Part shown: positions 16,812-26,252 of the stretch, one piece after another | Layout of the letters: each line of letters begins with the position of its first letter | How positions within the stretch are numbered: the stretch's first letter is position 1 | Assembly (NCBI GenBank): GCA_034664085.1 | Contig: JAXDII010000065.1 | Span: 1 to 54,877, forward strand | Length of the DNA stretch: 54,877 bases | Source of the DNA: JACVRW01 sp034664085 | Lineage (GTDB): Bacteria > Actinomycetota > Thermoleophilia > Solirubrobacterales > Thermoleophilaceae | Reading direction: 5' to 3' | Notes under the pieces: generated by a model | What the model was told of the DNA's origin: nothing | Seen by the model: only the letters and a program-made list of their open reading frames with translations | Databases searched by the model: none | Made by a program: the position numbers and the translations under genes

Positions 16812-18029
16812 ATGGCGATCGCCGCGTCCGGGCCGGCCCATGTCGCCGTTGTCTCCTTTCTCGCCGCCCGGGCCGCGCCGACCGGCGGCTTCTGGATCGC
16901 CCTCGCCGGCGGGGTGGCGCTCGCTCGTGTGGCCGAGCGGCGCGGGGCGCGGCAGGGCTTCGGCGCCAGCGCCGCCGCGATGCTCGAGACGGTCGCGATC
17001 ATCGGCCCGGCACGCTTCGGCATCCCGCTCACCCAGGCGGCGAGTGCGCCGATGCTGGGCAGGCTGGAGGCGCGCGGCTGGCCGCCGCTGCCGCAGATCC
17101 TCGCCTGCGCCGCGATCCGGCTTCTCCACAACGCGGCCACCACCGCCTTCTTCATCTGGGTGGTCACCGGCGGCCTCGACGCCTACGCCGGCACCTATGA
17201 CGCGCTCGGCCGCCGGCTCGGCCTGGAGATCGGCACGGCCGACGCGCTCGCCGTCACCGCCGCCGGCCTGCTCGGCTGGGCAGCCTTCGCGAGCACCGTC
17301 CAGGTGCTCGTCTATCGGCGCGGACTGCGCGACTGGGACCGGATCGCCGCCGAGGTGGGTCAGGCCGAGCGGGCGGTCCCGGGCGGCGCGGCGGTCGCTG
17401 CGGGGCACGGGCGCCGCTTCGACCCGCGCGCCGTGACGCTCGCCGCCGCCGTGGCCTTCGGCCTGCTGCTGGCCGGCACCGCCTGGCCGCTGCTGGGTGC
17501 GGTCGCGCTCTGGCTGGCGCTGGCGTGGGGCGCCGCTCGGCCGGATCGGGAGCCGCTCCCGGCGGGTCTGCTGTTCGCCGCCCTGCTGGCCGGCGGCGCC
17601 TTCGTCTTCGCCCTGGGCGGCGGGCTCGGACTGGACATCGCGGCCCGGCGCGCGGCCCGGGCCGGGCTGCTCGTGCTCGTGGCGACCTGGCTGCGCGGGG
17701 CGGCGGGCGCCGACGGCCTGCGCGAGGTGTCCCGCCGCGCGCTGGGCCGGCTGCGGCGCGTGCCGGCCGCGTCCGAGGCCGCCATGGTGCTCGACCAGAT
17801 CGCCTCCGAGGGCCGCCTGGCCGCCGCGGCGCGGGCGCTCGAGAGCCAGCTCAGGGGCGTGCCGAGGCGGCCGCTGCCGTTCCTGGACGCCGTGCTGGCC
17901 TGGGTCGTGCGGGAGTCGAGCTCCTTCACGCCGCCGCCGCCACGGCCACCGCTCGTCCTGAGGGTGCGGTCGCGGGACCTCGTCCTGCTCGTCGCGGCTG
18001 TGCTGCCCGCCCTGGCGCTCGCGGCCTAG
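16812..18029 (+). CDS. Unknown multi-pass membrane protein
   Basis: 405 residues; no family recognised. An N-terminal half with several hydrophobic stretches (about 1-40, 110-165) and a second hydrophobic set (about 205-300) are followed by a cytoplasmic-looking, Arg-rich segment with Ala-rich helices, a Pro run (PPPPRPP) and a final hydrophobic helix. The start is put at ATG 16812 because the frame upstream runs through the repeat cluster. The stop shares CTAG (18026-18029) with the convergent methyltransferase gene. The lack of charged catalytic motifs favours a structural or transport role, but this is a guess. Confidence 0.55.
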   Translation: MAIAASGPAHVAVVSFLAARAAPTGGFWIALAGGVALARVAERRGARQGFGASAAAMLETVAIIGPARFGIPLTQAASAPMLGRLEARGWPPLPQILACAAIRLLHNAATTAFFIWVVTGGLDAYAGTYDALGRRLGLEIGTADALAVTAAGLLGWAAFASTVQVLVYRRGLRDWDRIAAEVGQAERAVPGGAAVAAGHGRRFDPRAVTLAAAVAFGLLLAGTAWPLLGAVALWLALAWGAARPDREPLPAGLLFAALLAGGAFVFALGGGLGLDIAARRAARAGLLVLVATWLRGAAGADGLREVSRRALGRLRRVPAASEAAMVLDQIASEGRLAAAARALESQLRGVPRRPLPFLDAVLAWVVRESSSFTPPPPRPPLVLRVRSRDLVLLVAAVLPALALAA

Positions 18030-18946
18030 GCCGCCGGAGCGCGCGCCGACACCAGCAGGTTGTAGAACAGCGCCGGCGGCAGCCGCGGCTCCAGCAGGTG
18101 GCGGTCGAGGCGCTGGAGCAGCAGGTAGCCGCGGTAGGCGTACACGCGCCACGCCCACGGCACCTCGGACGGCTCAGCGGTTGCCTCGAGCGTGCGGTTC
18201 GCCCAGCCGAACAGCGAGGCGGCCAGCTCCTCGCCGCCGACGCGCACGGCCTCGAAGCCGGCGGCGCGGGCCCCCGTGGTCAGGTCGGCGGGGGTGAAGG
18301 CGTGCACGTCGACGATCTGCTCCAGGCGGTCCTCCTCGCTCTGCCCGGAGCCGTTGCCGGCGCCGTTGCGCTCGCCCGCCCGGAGCAGGGCCCGCCACAG
18401 AGGAGCCACCGCCAGTGCGCCGCGCTTGGGCACGCGCGCGAGGCGGTCGCCGTAGCGCGACGGCTCCCCGCAGAAGGCCACCAGGCCGCCCGGGCGCAGG
18501 ACGCGCCTGAACTCGCGGAAGGCGACGGGCAGGTCGGGCAGGTGGTGCAGGACGGCGTGGCCGTAGACGAGGTCGAAGGAGGAGTCCTCGAAGGGCAGGG
18601 CGGACGCCTCGCAGGCGACCGTCTCGACCGACAGGCCGAGCTCCCTCGCGGACGCCGACAGGGTGTCCAGCATGCCCGGCGAGATGTCAGTCGCCACGGC
18701 CTCGCCGACCACGCCCGCGCGCAGCAGGTTGAGCGTGAAGTAGCCGGTGCCGGCCCCGATCTCGAGCGCGCGGCCGAAGGTGCGCCCGGGAGGCAGTTCG
18801 CCGGGGCCGAGCGCCTTCGCCAGCTTGCCCGTCACCTGGGCCTGCCCCACCTCGTCGTAGCCGATGCCCCACTTGGAGTCGTAGTGCTCGGCGGCGAGGT
18901 CGTGGTAGCGCACGTTCGCCTCGCGGATGGTCTCGGCGGTCTGCAT
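18026..18946 (-). CDS. Class I SAM-dependent methyltransferase
   Basis: 306 residues, Methyltransf_11-type fold. Motif I LEIGAGTGYFTLNLL, the acidic loop DISPGMLD, motif IV FDLVYGHAVLHHLPD and the post-motif VLRPGGLVAFCGEPSRY are all present. C-terminal to the fold lies an extra region of about 130 residues ending in a hydrophobic/aromatic segment, which may contact a large or lipid-linked acceptor. It is transcribed divergently from the methyltransferase-GH57-GT4 operon, 53 bases away, so it may belong to the same polysaccharide pathway. Confidence 0.8.
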   Translation of the reverse strand: MQTAETIREANVRYHDLAAEHYDSKWGIGYDEVGQAQVTGKLAKALGPGELPPGRTFGRALEIGAGTGYFTLNLLRAGVVGEAVATDISPGMLDTLSASARELGLSVETVACEASALPFEDSSFDLVYGHAVLHHLPDLPVAFREFRRVLRPGGLVAFCGEPSRYGDRLARVPKRGALAVAPLWRALLRAGERNGAGNGSGQSEEDRLEQIVDVHAFTPADLTTGARAAGFEAVRVGGEELAASLFGWANRTLEATAEPSEVPWAWRVYAYRGYLLLQRLDRHLLEPRLPPALFYNLLVSARAPAA

Positions 18947-18999
18947 GGGCCGGGGGAGAGTAGATCACCGCGGCAGGCCTGTACCTAGACTCCGAGCCG

Positions 19000-19746
19000 A
19001 TGCAGGAGACCGTCCAGCAGCGCCAGCCCGAGGGCGTGCCGCCGCTCGAGCTGACGGGCGAGCGCACACTGCCCGACGTGCCGGCGGAGAACTACTGGTT
19101 CCGCCGCCACCTGGCCGTGTACGAGTGGATCGCCGACCGCTGCGCCGGCCTCGACGTGGTGGACATGGCCTGCGGCGAGGGCTACGGCACCGACGTGCTC
19201 GCCCGCCGCGCCCGGCGCGCCACGGGCGTCGACGCCAACCCGCAGGCCTACGAGCACGCGCGCGCCAAGTACAGCCGGCCCGGGGTGCGGTTCGTGCGCG
19301 ACCTGATCGAGACCTACATCGAGCCGTGCGACGCCGTCGTGTTCCTCCAGACGATCGAGCACGTGAAGGAGCCCGAGCGGGTGCTGGCCCACTTCAAGGA
19401 GATGGGCCGCACCGTGTACGTCTCCACGCCGAACCTGCTGACGCTCGCGCCGCCCGGGGCGGACAAGTCCGACAACCCGTGGCACCTGCGCGAATACCGC
19501 GCGGAGGAGTTCCGCGCGCTCTGTGAGAGCGTCTTCGACCGCGTCGAGCTGCTCGGCGTCTTCCACGCCCGCAAGCTGCGCGCCCACGAGCTGGCGCTGC
19601 GGGCGGGGTGGGACGGAGTGCACGCCGCGCTCGGCATCACCAGGCCGTTCTACGACCGCTTCACCCCGGCGATCTCGGCGCGCGACTTCGCGCTGCGGCC
19701 GGGTCCGCTCGACCGGGCGCTGGACTTCGTCGCGGTGCTGCGTTGA
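19000..19746 (+). CDS. SAM-dependent methyltransferase, first gene of glucan operon
   Basis: 248 residues. Starts with LTGERTLPDVPAENYWFRRH before SAM motif I (VVDMACGEGYGTDVLARRA); motif IV region is DAVVFLQTIEHVKEPE. That N-terminal block resembles, from memory, the mycobacterial Rv3030-type methyltransferases that sit before a GH57 and a GT4 gene. Those are assigned to 6-O-methylation of glucose in methylglucose lipopolysaccharide. Here the same gene order follows, joined by a TTGA overlap. The acceptor is inferred, not shown. Confidence 0.8.
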   Translation: MQETVQQRQPEGVPPLELTGERTLPDVPAENYWFRRHLAVYEWIADRCAGLDVVDMACGEGYGTDVLARRARRATGVDANPQAYEHARAKYSRPGVRFVRDLIETYIEPCDAVVFLQTIEHVKEPERVLAHFKEMGRTVYVSTPNLLTLAPPGADKSDNPWHLREYRAEEFRALCESVFDRVELLGVFHARKLRAHELALRAGWDGVHAALGITRPFYDRFTPAISARDFALRPGPLDRALDFVAVLR

Positions 19747-21176
19747 GCGCGCGGCGCCCGGGAGCGCTCGCGCTGGTGCTCCACTCCCACATGCCCTACG
19801 TCGAGGGCTTCGGCACCTGGCCGTTCGGCGAGGAGTGGCTCTGGGAGGCGGTGGCCTGCGTCTACCTGCCGCTGCTCGAGGTGATCGACGGCGCGCCGGT
19901 CACGGTCGGGCTGACACCGGTCCTGAGCGACCAGCTCGAGGCGATGCGCGGCGAGCCCGGCGACCGCTACCTGCGCTTCCTGCGCGAGATCCGTGCCGTG
20001 ATCCACGCGGAGGACGCCGCCGGTCTGGACGAGGGCGGCGAGCCGCAGCTGGCCGCCGAGGTGCGCCGCGCGGCCGGCGACTACGCCGCCGCCGAGCGCG
20101 CCTTCGAGGAGCGCGACGCCGACCTGCTCGGCGCCTTCGCCGCGCTCGACCGCGTCGAGCTGTGGACGTCCGGCGCCACGCACGCGCTGTTGCCGCTGCT
20201 CGCGACCGACGCAGGCCGGCGGCTCCAGCTCGCCACCGGCACCGCGTCGCACCTGCGCCGCTTCGGGGAGTGGGGCGGGGGGTTCTGGCTGCCGGAATGC
20301 GCCTACGCCCCCGGCCTGGAGCGCGACCTGGCCGACCACGGCGTGCGCGCCTTCTGCGTCGACCAGACCGCGGTGCCCGGCTTCGACAACCTGCGCCCGG
20401 TGGCCACCGAGGCCGGACCCGTCGCCGTGCCGATCGACTGGCCCACGGTCGAGCTGATCTGGCACGACCGGAACGGCTACCCGGCCGACGGCGCCTACCG
20501 CGACTACCACCGGCGCACGGTCCACGACCTCAAGCCCTGGGACAACGCCGGGCGGCCCTACGACGCCGAGGCGGCCCTGGCGCTGGCGCGCGAGCACGCC
20601 CGCGACTTCGTGGAGCGCGCCGCCGCGCGGGTGGCGGACGGCGGCCTGCTCTGCTGCGCGCTCGACACCGAGCTGCTCGGACACTGGTGGTACGAGGGGC
20701 TGGCCTGGCTGGGGGCCGTGCTGGAGGAGGCGCGGCGGCAGGGCCTCGAGCTGGCCACGGTCGGCGAGGGCATCGCGCGCACCGAGCACCAGCGCGCCGA
20801 GCTCGTCCCCTCCACCTGGGGCGCCGACAAGGACCTGTCCACCTGGGACTCCCCGGCGGTCGGCCACATGGCGGTGACGGCGCGCCGCTCGGAGCTGCGC
20901 ACGGTGGCCGCCACGGCGGGCCACGCCCGCCCGCGCGCGGCGCTGGCGCGTGCCGCGCGGGAGCTGCTGGCCCTCCAGTCGAGCGACTGGGCGTTCATGG
21001 CCACCCGCGCCCTCGCGGGCGACTACCCTGTCGAGCGGCTCGAGGGACACGGTGCCGGCCTGGAGGCCGCGCTCGGTGCGCTCGAAGGCTCGGAGGTAAC
21101 CTCCGGCGCCGTGCCGGAGCCAGCCCTCCGCAACCTGGCCCCCGATCTCGACCTGGCCTCGCTGACCGCTTCCTGA
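19743..21176 (+). CDS. GH57 1,4-alpha-glucan branching-type enzyme
   Basis: 477 residues. GH57 (beta/alpha)7 barrel with motif 1 VLHSHMPYV, motif 3 FWLPECAY (nucleophile Glu) and motif 4 ALDTELLGHWWYEG (acid/base Asp), plus a C-terminal DUF1957-like helical domain ending near EVTSGAVPEPA. GH57 branching enzymes put alpha-1,6 branches on alpha-glucans. The TTG start at 19743 makes a TTGA overlap with the methyltransferase, and the body begins at LALVLHSHM a few residues later. Together with the next gene, a glucan synthase-like GT4, it forms a glucan-making unit. Confidence 0.85.
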   Translation: MSARRPGALALVLHSHMPYVEGFGTWPFGEEWLWEAVACVYLPLLEVIDGAPVTVGLTPVLSDQLEAMRGEPGDRYLRFLREIRAVIHAEDAAGLDEGGEPQLAAEVRRAAGDYAAAERAFEERDADLLGAFAALDRVELWTSGATHALLPLLATDAGRRLQLATGTASHLRRFGEWGGGFWLPECAYAPGLERDLADHGVRAFCVDQTAVPGFDNLRPVATEAGPVAVPIDWPTVELIWHDRNGYPADGAYRDYHRRTVHDLKPWDNAGRPYDAEAALALAREHARDFVERAAARVADGGLLCCALDTELLGHWWYEGLAWLGAVLEEARRQGLELATVGEGIARTEHQRAELVPSTWGADKDLSTWDSPAVGHMAVTARRSELRTVAATAGHARPRAALARAARELLALQSSDWAFMATRALAGDYPVERLEGHGAGLEAALGALEGSEVTSGAVPEPALRNLAPDLDLASLTAS

Positions 21177-21186
21177 CGATGACCTC

Positions 21187-22374
21187 ATGCGCGCGCTGAT
21201 CCTGTCCTGGGAGTACCCGCCCCTGATCGAGGGCGGCCTCGCGCGCCACGTGCGCAAGCTGGCCGAGAACCTCGCCGCCCAGGGCGTCGACGTGCACGTG
21301 CTGGCCCGCGGGCGTGAGGAGGACCCGGCGGAGGAGGAGGCCGGGGGAGTCCTGATCCACCGCGTGCGCGAGCCCGAGCGTCCGCGCGACCTCGGCGAGT
21401 TCGTCGCCTGGATCGAGCACATGAACTCGGACATGCTGGCCGCCGGCGTGGAGGTGGGCGACCGCTACGACTTCGACGTCGTGCACGGCCACGACTGGCT
21501 GGTCGCCTCTGCCGGGGACCACCTCGCCAACCGCTTCCGGGCCCCCTTCGCGGTGACGATCCACGCGACCGAGTACGGCCGCCACCAGGGCTGGGTGGAG
21601 AAGCACCCGCAGTCCTACATCCACGGCGTCGAGCGCTGGATGGCGAACCGCGCGGAGCGCGTGATCACCTGCTCGGCCTACATGCGCGAGCACGTGGCCG
21701 ACATCTACGGGCTCGAGGAGTCGCGCGTGGCGGTGATCCCCAACGGGATCGACCCATCGGAGCTGGTGCCGGTCGACGACCTCGACACGCTGCGCGGCCG
21801 CTTCGCCGAGCCCGACGATCAGCTGGTGCTGCTCGTTGGGCGGCTCGTCTACGAGAAGGGCTTCCAGCTTGCGCTGGAGGCGCTGCCGGGGCTGATCGAG
21901 CGGGTCGGCAACGTGCGCTTCATCGTCGCCGGCTCGGGCACCGCCGAGCAGGAGCTGCGCCAGCAGGCCACCGAGCTGGGCCTCGACGAGCATGGGACGT
22001 TCCTGGGCTGGATCGGCGACGACGTGCTGCACTCGCTCTATCGGATCGCGGACCTGACCGTGGTGCCGTCGATCTACGAGCCCTTCGGCCTGGTGGCGCT
22101 GGAGGCGATGGCCTCGGGCTGCCCCTGCCTCGTCGCCGACACCGGCGGCCTGCGCGAGGTCGTCCCCAACGAGGACGTCGGCCTGCGCTTCCGCGCCCGC
22201 GACGCCGGCTCGCTGTCGACGATGGCCGAGCGCCTTCTCACCGACACGGCGCTGCGCGACCGCCTGGTCGCCGAGGCGAGCGAGCACGTGCTCAGCTTCG
22301 ACTGGGCCGACGTGGCGCGCCAGGTGGGCGAGGTCTACGCCGAGCTGGTGCGGCCGAGCTTGCGCAGCGGGTAG
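21187..22374 (+). CDS. GT4 glycosyltransferase, alpha-glucan synthase-like
   Basis: 395 residues, GT-B fold. N-terminal LSWEYPPLIEGGLARHVRKL (GGLA nucleotide loop near the start, as in glycogen synthases), HGHDWLVA, the Arg/Lys pair in VGRLVYEKG, and the GT4 E-x7-E site EPFGLVALEAM. It resembles GlgA/Rv3032-type alpha-1,4-glucosyltransferases rather than lipid-linked sugar transferases. It lies ten bases after the GH57 gene and is the last gene of the operon. Its 3' end overlaps the convergent TMEM175 gene by 40 bases. Confidence 0.85.
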   Translation: MRALILSWEYPPLIEGGLARHVRKLAENLAAQGVDVHVLARGREEDPAEEEAGGVLIHRVREPERPRDLGEFVAWIEHMNSDMLAAGVEVGDRYDFDVVHGHDWLVASAGDHLANRFRAPFAVTIHATEYGRHQGWVEKHPQSYIHGVERWMANRAERVITCSAYMREHVADIYGLEESRVAVIPNGIDPSELVPVDDLDTLRGRFAEPDDQLVLLVGRLVYEKGFQLALEALPGLIERVGNVRFIVAGSGTAEQELRQQATELGLDEHGTFLGWIGDDVLHSLYRIADLTVVPSIYEPFGLVALEAMASGCPCLVADTGGLREVVPNEDVGLRFRARDAGSLSTMAERLLTDTALRDRLVAEASEHVLSFDWADVARQVGEVYAELVRPSLRSG

Positions 22375-22955
22375 TGCAGCACCAGCGTCGAGATCCAGAG
22401 CGCCTCCGAGATATGGACGTTCACGAAGGCCGCCGGGACCGATAGCAGGAAGGCGACCGTGAAGCCCAGGCCGACCGGCGTTCCGAACGGCTCGGTCTCC
22501 TCACGGTGCGTCGGGCGGATGAAGTCACGCAGGAGCACGTGGCGCGTCATCACCCAGTTGTCGAGCGCGGCCAGCCCGAGCGTCGCGCCCAGCACGGCCA
22601 CCGCGATCGCCTCGTCGCTGTACTCGTCGTAGAGGTTGGCCGAGAAGGGCACCAGCACGATCAGCGCCAGGAAGAGCAGGTTGAGCGCCATCAGCGTCCT
22701 GTCGAAGCCGCGCAGCTTCTCGAACAGGTTGTGGTGGATCACCCAGAAGCGCCCGACCAGCGCGAACGCGAGCACGTAGGCGCCGAGGCTCGGGATCAGA
22801 TCGACGAGCGCGTCGTCGAGCTTGTCCGGGCTCACCTCCGGCACCTCCAGGTTCAGCACCAGCAGCGTGATCCCCACCGCCATGACTCCGTCGCTGAACG
22901 CGACGATCCTGCTCAGGTCGCGCTCGTCGATCAGGCCCGACTCCAGCTCCGCCAT
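22335..22955 (-). CDS. TMEM175-family potassium channel-like membrane protein
   Basis: 206 residues. The family hallmark RIVAFSDGVMAVGITLLVL, with the FSDG motif, lies in the first helix; about six transmembrane segments follow. Bacterial TMEM175 proteins assemble as tetramers and conduct K+ through a hydrophobic constriction on helix 1, a site occupied here by the residues after FSDG. It lies nine bases after the amine oxidase stop side on the same strand but has its own start, so co-transcription is possible. It overlaps the convergent GT4 gene by 40 bases. Confidence 0.85.
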   Translation of the reverse strand: MAELESGLIDERDLSRIVAFSDGVMAVGITLLVLNLEVPEVSPDKLDDALVDLIPSLGAYVLAFALVGRFWVIHHNLFEKLRGFDRTLMALNLLFLALIVLVPFSANLYDEYSDEAIAVAVLGATLGLAALDNWVMTRHVLLRDFIRPTHREETEPFGTPVGLGFTVAFLLSVPAAFVNVHISEALWISTLVLHYPLRKLGRTSSA

Positions 22956-22964
22956 TCGGCAGAG

Positions 22965-24179
22965 CTAAGCCCGTCCGCCGGATGGAGCGGGCGAGCACAG
23001 CGAGCGCGCGGCGCTGCGCCCGCTGCGGATCGCTCCCTCCATGAGCGCGGCGAACGGGCCACCCAGGTGCTCGCCCGCGAATGCGAGCGGACCGACGGCG
23101 CGCTCGCTCGCCTCGGCCAGCTCGGGCGCCGGCGAGGTCGAGTAGGCGGCGCGGACCCACGGGTCGTCGGACCAGGTGGAGAGCACGGCGCCGGCGGCGT
23201 CCAGCTCGAGGTCGGGCCGCAGCCGCGCCAGCGAGGCCAGCCAGCGCTCGGGCCCGTCAGTCACGCCGAGCCGCTCGAGCGCCGCGCCCGAGCCGGCGAA
23301 CGAGCTGACCACCGGCTGCGGGCGCTCGCCGGCGCCCGTGGCCGTCCAGGCCCAGTAGCGGCCCGGCACCGACATCACGGCGCTCGGAGGAGCGGGGGCA
23401 CGCAGCGGGACGAACAGCTTGGCGGCGTGCCCGTAGCGCACGCCGGCGAGCGCCCGGGCGAGCGGCTCCGGCAGCGGCGGGTCGAACGCGATCCGGTCGA
23501 GCACGCTGGCGGGCACGGCCACCACGCAGGCGTCCGCCTCCAGCTCCGCGCCGGCGGCGCTCACGCGCACGCCGCCGTCGCTCCACGCGACGCGCTCCAC
23601 AGGCGAGCGCAGTCGCAGCGCCGGCCCGAGGGCGGCGGCCAGCGCGAGCGCCAGGCCCTGGTTGCCGCCCGCGATGCTGGGCGCGGGCTCGTCGTCGACG
23701 TGGGCGATGCCGCCGAGGTCGCGCGCGGCGACCGCCTCGGCGCTGTTCGCGCTGGAGATCTCCACGCGTGCCACCAGCGCCTCGCGCGCCCCGGGCGCGA
23801 TCTCCAGTTCGTCGAGGAAGCGCGTGGCCGTGAGGTCCGGCGCGCCGCGCTCGAGCGCCTCCCCGACCGCGGCGACCGCGTGGTCCAGCTCGGCCGGGCT
23901 CACGCCGATCCCGCCGCGCGGCTCGCGCCGGCCATAGCGCATGCCCTTGTCCCAGAGACCCAGGCCGAAGCGCTCGGCGAGTTCGCGGATGGCGGTGTTG
24001 CCGGGCAGGATGAACTCGGCCCCCATCTCCACCACGGCGCCGTTGTCGAGCTCGCGCGAGCAGACGCGGCCGCCCACGCGGTCGCGCGCCTCCAGCACGG
24101 CCACCTCGGCGCCGGCGCGCTGCAGCTCGTCGGCGGCGGCCAGGCCCGCGAGCCCCGCGCCGACGACGACCGCCCTCAA
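22965..24179 (-). CDS. Flavin-dependent amine oxidase (monoamine oxidase family)
   Basis: 404 residues. FAD site VVVGAGLAGLAAADELQRAGAEVAVLEARDRVGGR at the N-terminus is unmistakable in parts (GAGLAGL, then ARDRVGGR), and the C-terminal FAD contact is FAGEHLGGPFAALMEGAI. The family oxidises amines to imines or aldehydes and includes polyamine oxidases. TTG 24179 overlaps the acyl-CoA synthetase stop by TTGA, so it ends the leftward operon begun at 27766. That context, with a polyamine-type importer nearby, fits amine degradation. Confidence 0.85.
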   Translation of the reverse strand: MRAVVVGAGLAGLAAADELQRAGAEVAVLEARDRVGGRVCSRELDNGAVVEMGAEFILPGNTAIRELAERFGLGLWDKGMRYGRREPRGGIGVSPAELDHAVAAVGEALERGAPDLTATRFLDELEIAPGAREALVARVEISSANSAEAVAARDLGGIAHVDDEPAPSIAGGNQGLALALAAALGPALRLRSPVERVAWSDGGVRVSAAGAELEADACVVAVPASVLDRIAFDPPLPEPLARALAGVRYGHAAKLFVPLRAPAPPSAVMSVPGRYWAWTATGAGERPQPVVSSFAGSGAALERLGVTDGPERWLASLARLRPDLELDAAGAVLSTWSDDPWVRAAYSTSPAPELAEASERAVGPLAFAGEHLGGPFAALMEGAIRSGRSAARSLCSPAPSGGRA

Positions 24180-26248
24180 GACTGCCCGCTCCGGACCGCG
24201 ACCGCGTCGACGACCGTCACGCCGTCCTCGTGCACCAGCACCGGGTTCAGCTCGATCAGCTCCAGGCCCGCGTCAATCAGCAGCTCGCCCGTCGCCGCGG
24301 CCAGGCGGGCCGCCGCGGCCACGTCGAACGGCACGCGGCCGCGTCCACCGGTGAGCAGCGGCGCGGCGCGCAGTCCGCGGATCGCCGCCTCGACCCGCTC
24401 GGGCGGCGCCGGCAGCGGCACCACCGCGGCGTCGCCGAACAGCTCCGTCCAGAGGCCTCCCGCCGCGACCACCAGGCTCGGCACCACGCCGTCCGCCCGC
24501 GCCGCGACGAGCAGCTCAGCCCCGGGCGGCGCCATCCGCTCCACGAGGATGCCGGCGCCCTGGAGGGCGAGGCCGCTGAGCCGGCGGTGCACGCCGCGCA
24601 GCTCGTCCTCCGCTTCCACGTCGAGCACGAGCGCGCCGATGTCGGTCTTGTGGCGCAGCGAAGGCGCGGTGACCTTGACGGCCACCGGCCCGGCCAGCTC
24701 GGCCAGCGCCGCCACGGCGTCGTCCTCGCCGAGCACCAGGCGGCCGTGCACCACGGGCAGGCCCGCGTCGCGCAGCAGCTGCTTGGCCTCGTGCTCGGCG
24801 AGCCAGCCTGAGCGGCCGTTGCCCCCGCGCCCGCTAGCGCCGGCCCCGATCGCGCGCAGCCGCGCCGGATCACCAGGCGGCCGGCCCAGCGCGGCGACGC
24901 ACGCGAGCCCGGTGCGCAGCCCCGCGATGGCCGGGACGCCAGCGGCCTGGAAGCGCGCCGCGGCGGCGTCGTCGAGCAGCTCGGGAAGCGTGGAGGCGAC
25001 CGCAACCGGCACCGGACTGGCGGCCGCTCCGGCGAGGATGCCCTCGCGCACCGCCGCCCAGGCCTGATCGGCGGTGCCATCGATGCCGGCGGGCTGGTCG
25101 TACAGCACCAGCACCTGGCCGATGCCTGGGTCCGCGCCCGCGGTGGCGACGATGTCGCGCAGCGTCTCGATCTCGCCCCAGATCAGGGCGGTGTAGTCGA
25201 GCGGGTTGCCGACGGTCGCCGCCTGCGGGAGCAGCTCGCGCAGGCGCCCTGCGGTCGCCGGCCCGGGCGGCGGCAGCGGCAGGCCGATGCGCTCGCATTC
25301 GTCCGCGGCGAGCGCCGAGTCGCCGCCGGAGCAGGTCAGCACGGCAACCCCGCCAGGCCGCGACGGGCGTGCGGCCGGGACGGCGAGCGCCTTGGCCAGC
25401 TCGAGCAGCTCGTGCACGTCGGCGGCCCATGCTCCGCCCGCCTCCTCGACCAGCGCGCGGAAGATGCGCAGGTCGCCGGCGACCGCGCCGGTGTGAGCGG
25501 CCGCGGCGGCGGCTCCGGCGGCCGAGCCGCCCACCTTGAGCACGGCGACCCCCACGCCGTGCTCGGCGCAGAGCGCGAATGCCTCGCACAGGCGGGCGCC
25601 GTCGCCATCGCCCTCGAGGTACACGGCGATCGATCCGACGCCCTCCTCGACGGCGAGCTGCGCGATCCACTCGGCGGGGTCGAGGCCGACCGCGTTGCCG
25701 CACGAGACGACGGTGTGCAGCCGCAGGCCGCGGCTGGTGGCCAGCGCGTTCACCGCGACGTTGCCGCTCTGGGAGACGAGCGCGACCCGGCCGGCCTCGA
25801 CCGGGCGCAGGGCGTCACCCCAGAGCGCGGCCCGCTCGTGCAGCGCCACGATGCCGTTGCCGTTCGGGCCGCAGAGCGGCAGGCCGTGCCGGGCCGCCGC
25901 CTCGCCCAGCGCGTGCTCCAGCAGCCGGCCCTCCGCGATCTCGCCGAAGCCGGCGCCGTAGACGACCGCCCCGCCGCAGCCGAGCGCGCCGGCCTGCTCG
26001 ACGACGTCGGGCACGGCCGGGCCGGGGATCGCCACCACGACCGCGTCGGGCGGCTCGGGCAGGTCCGCGAGCGTCGCGAAGCACGGCACGCCGTGCGCCT
26101 CCTCGCGGCCCGGGTTGACGCCCCAGACAGTGCCCGGGTAGCCGAGCCGCGCCAGGTTCAGCAGCGTCTCGCCCGCGTACGAGCCCGGGCGGTCGCTGGC
26201 GCCCACGACGGCGATCGTGCGCGGATGGAGCAGGCGCGCGAGGTCCAC
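24176..26248 (-). CDS. ADP-forming acyl-CoA synthetase (acetate-CoA ligase family), single chain
   Basis: 690 residues. An alpha-like part with a CoA-binding Rossmann fold (TIAVVGASDRPGSYAGETLLNL) and succinyl-CoA-ligase-like domains (phospho-His region LPLCGPNGNGIV, then ALVSQSGNVAV) is fused to a C-terminal ATP-grasp beta-like part (LLRDAGLPVVHGRLV, HKTDIGALVLDV, LIELNPVLV). It makes acyl-CoA or, in reverse, ATP and acid. GTG 26248 stands four bases after the acyl-CoA dehydrogenase stop. The longer reading from 26275 would begin inside that gene. Confidence 0.85.
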   Translation of the reverse strand: MDLARLLHPRTIAVVGASDRPGSYAGETLLNLARLGYPGTVWGVNPGREEAHGVPCFATLADLPEPPDAVVVAIPGPAVPDVVEQAGALGCGGAVVYGAGFGEIAEGRLLEHALGEAAARHGLPLCGPNGNGIVALHERAALWGDALRPVEAGRVALVSQSGNVAVNALATSRGLRLHTVVSCGNAVGLDPAEWIAQLAVEEGVGSIAVYLEGDGDGARLCEAFALCAEHGVGVAVLKVGGSAAGAAAAAAHTGAVAGDLRIFRALVEEAGGAWAADVHELLELAKALAVPAARPSRPGGVAVLTCSGGDSALAADECERIGLPLPPPGPATAGRLRELLPQAATVGNPLDYTALIWGEIETLRDIVATAGADPGIGQVLVLYDQPAGIDGTADQAWAAVREGILAGAAASPVPVAVASTLPELLDDAAAARFQAAGVPAIAGLRTGLACVAALGRPPGDPARLRAIGAGASGRGGNGRSGWLAEHEAKQLLRDAGLPVVHGRLVLGEDDAVAALAELAGPVAVKVTAPSLRHKTDIGALVLDVEAEDELRGVHRRLSGLALQGAGILVERMAPPGAELLVAARADGVVPSLVVAAGGLWTELFGDAAVVPLPAPPERVEAAIRGLRAAPLLTGGRGRVPFDVAAAARLAAATGELLIDAGLELIELNPVLVHEDGVTVVDAVAVRSGQS

Positions 26249-26252
26249 GCAG

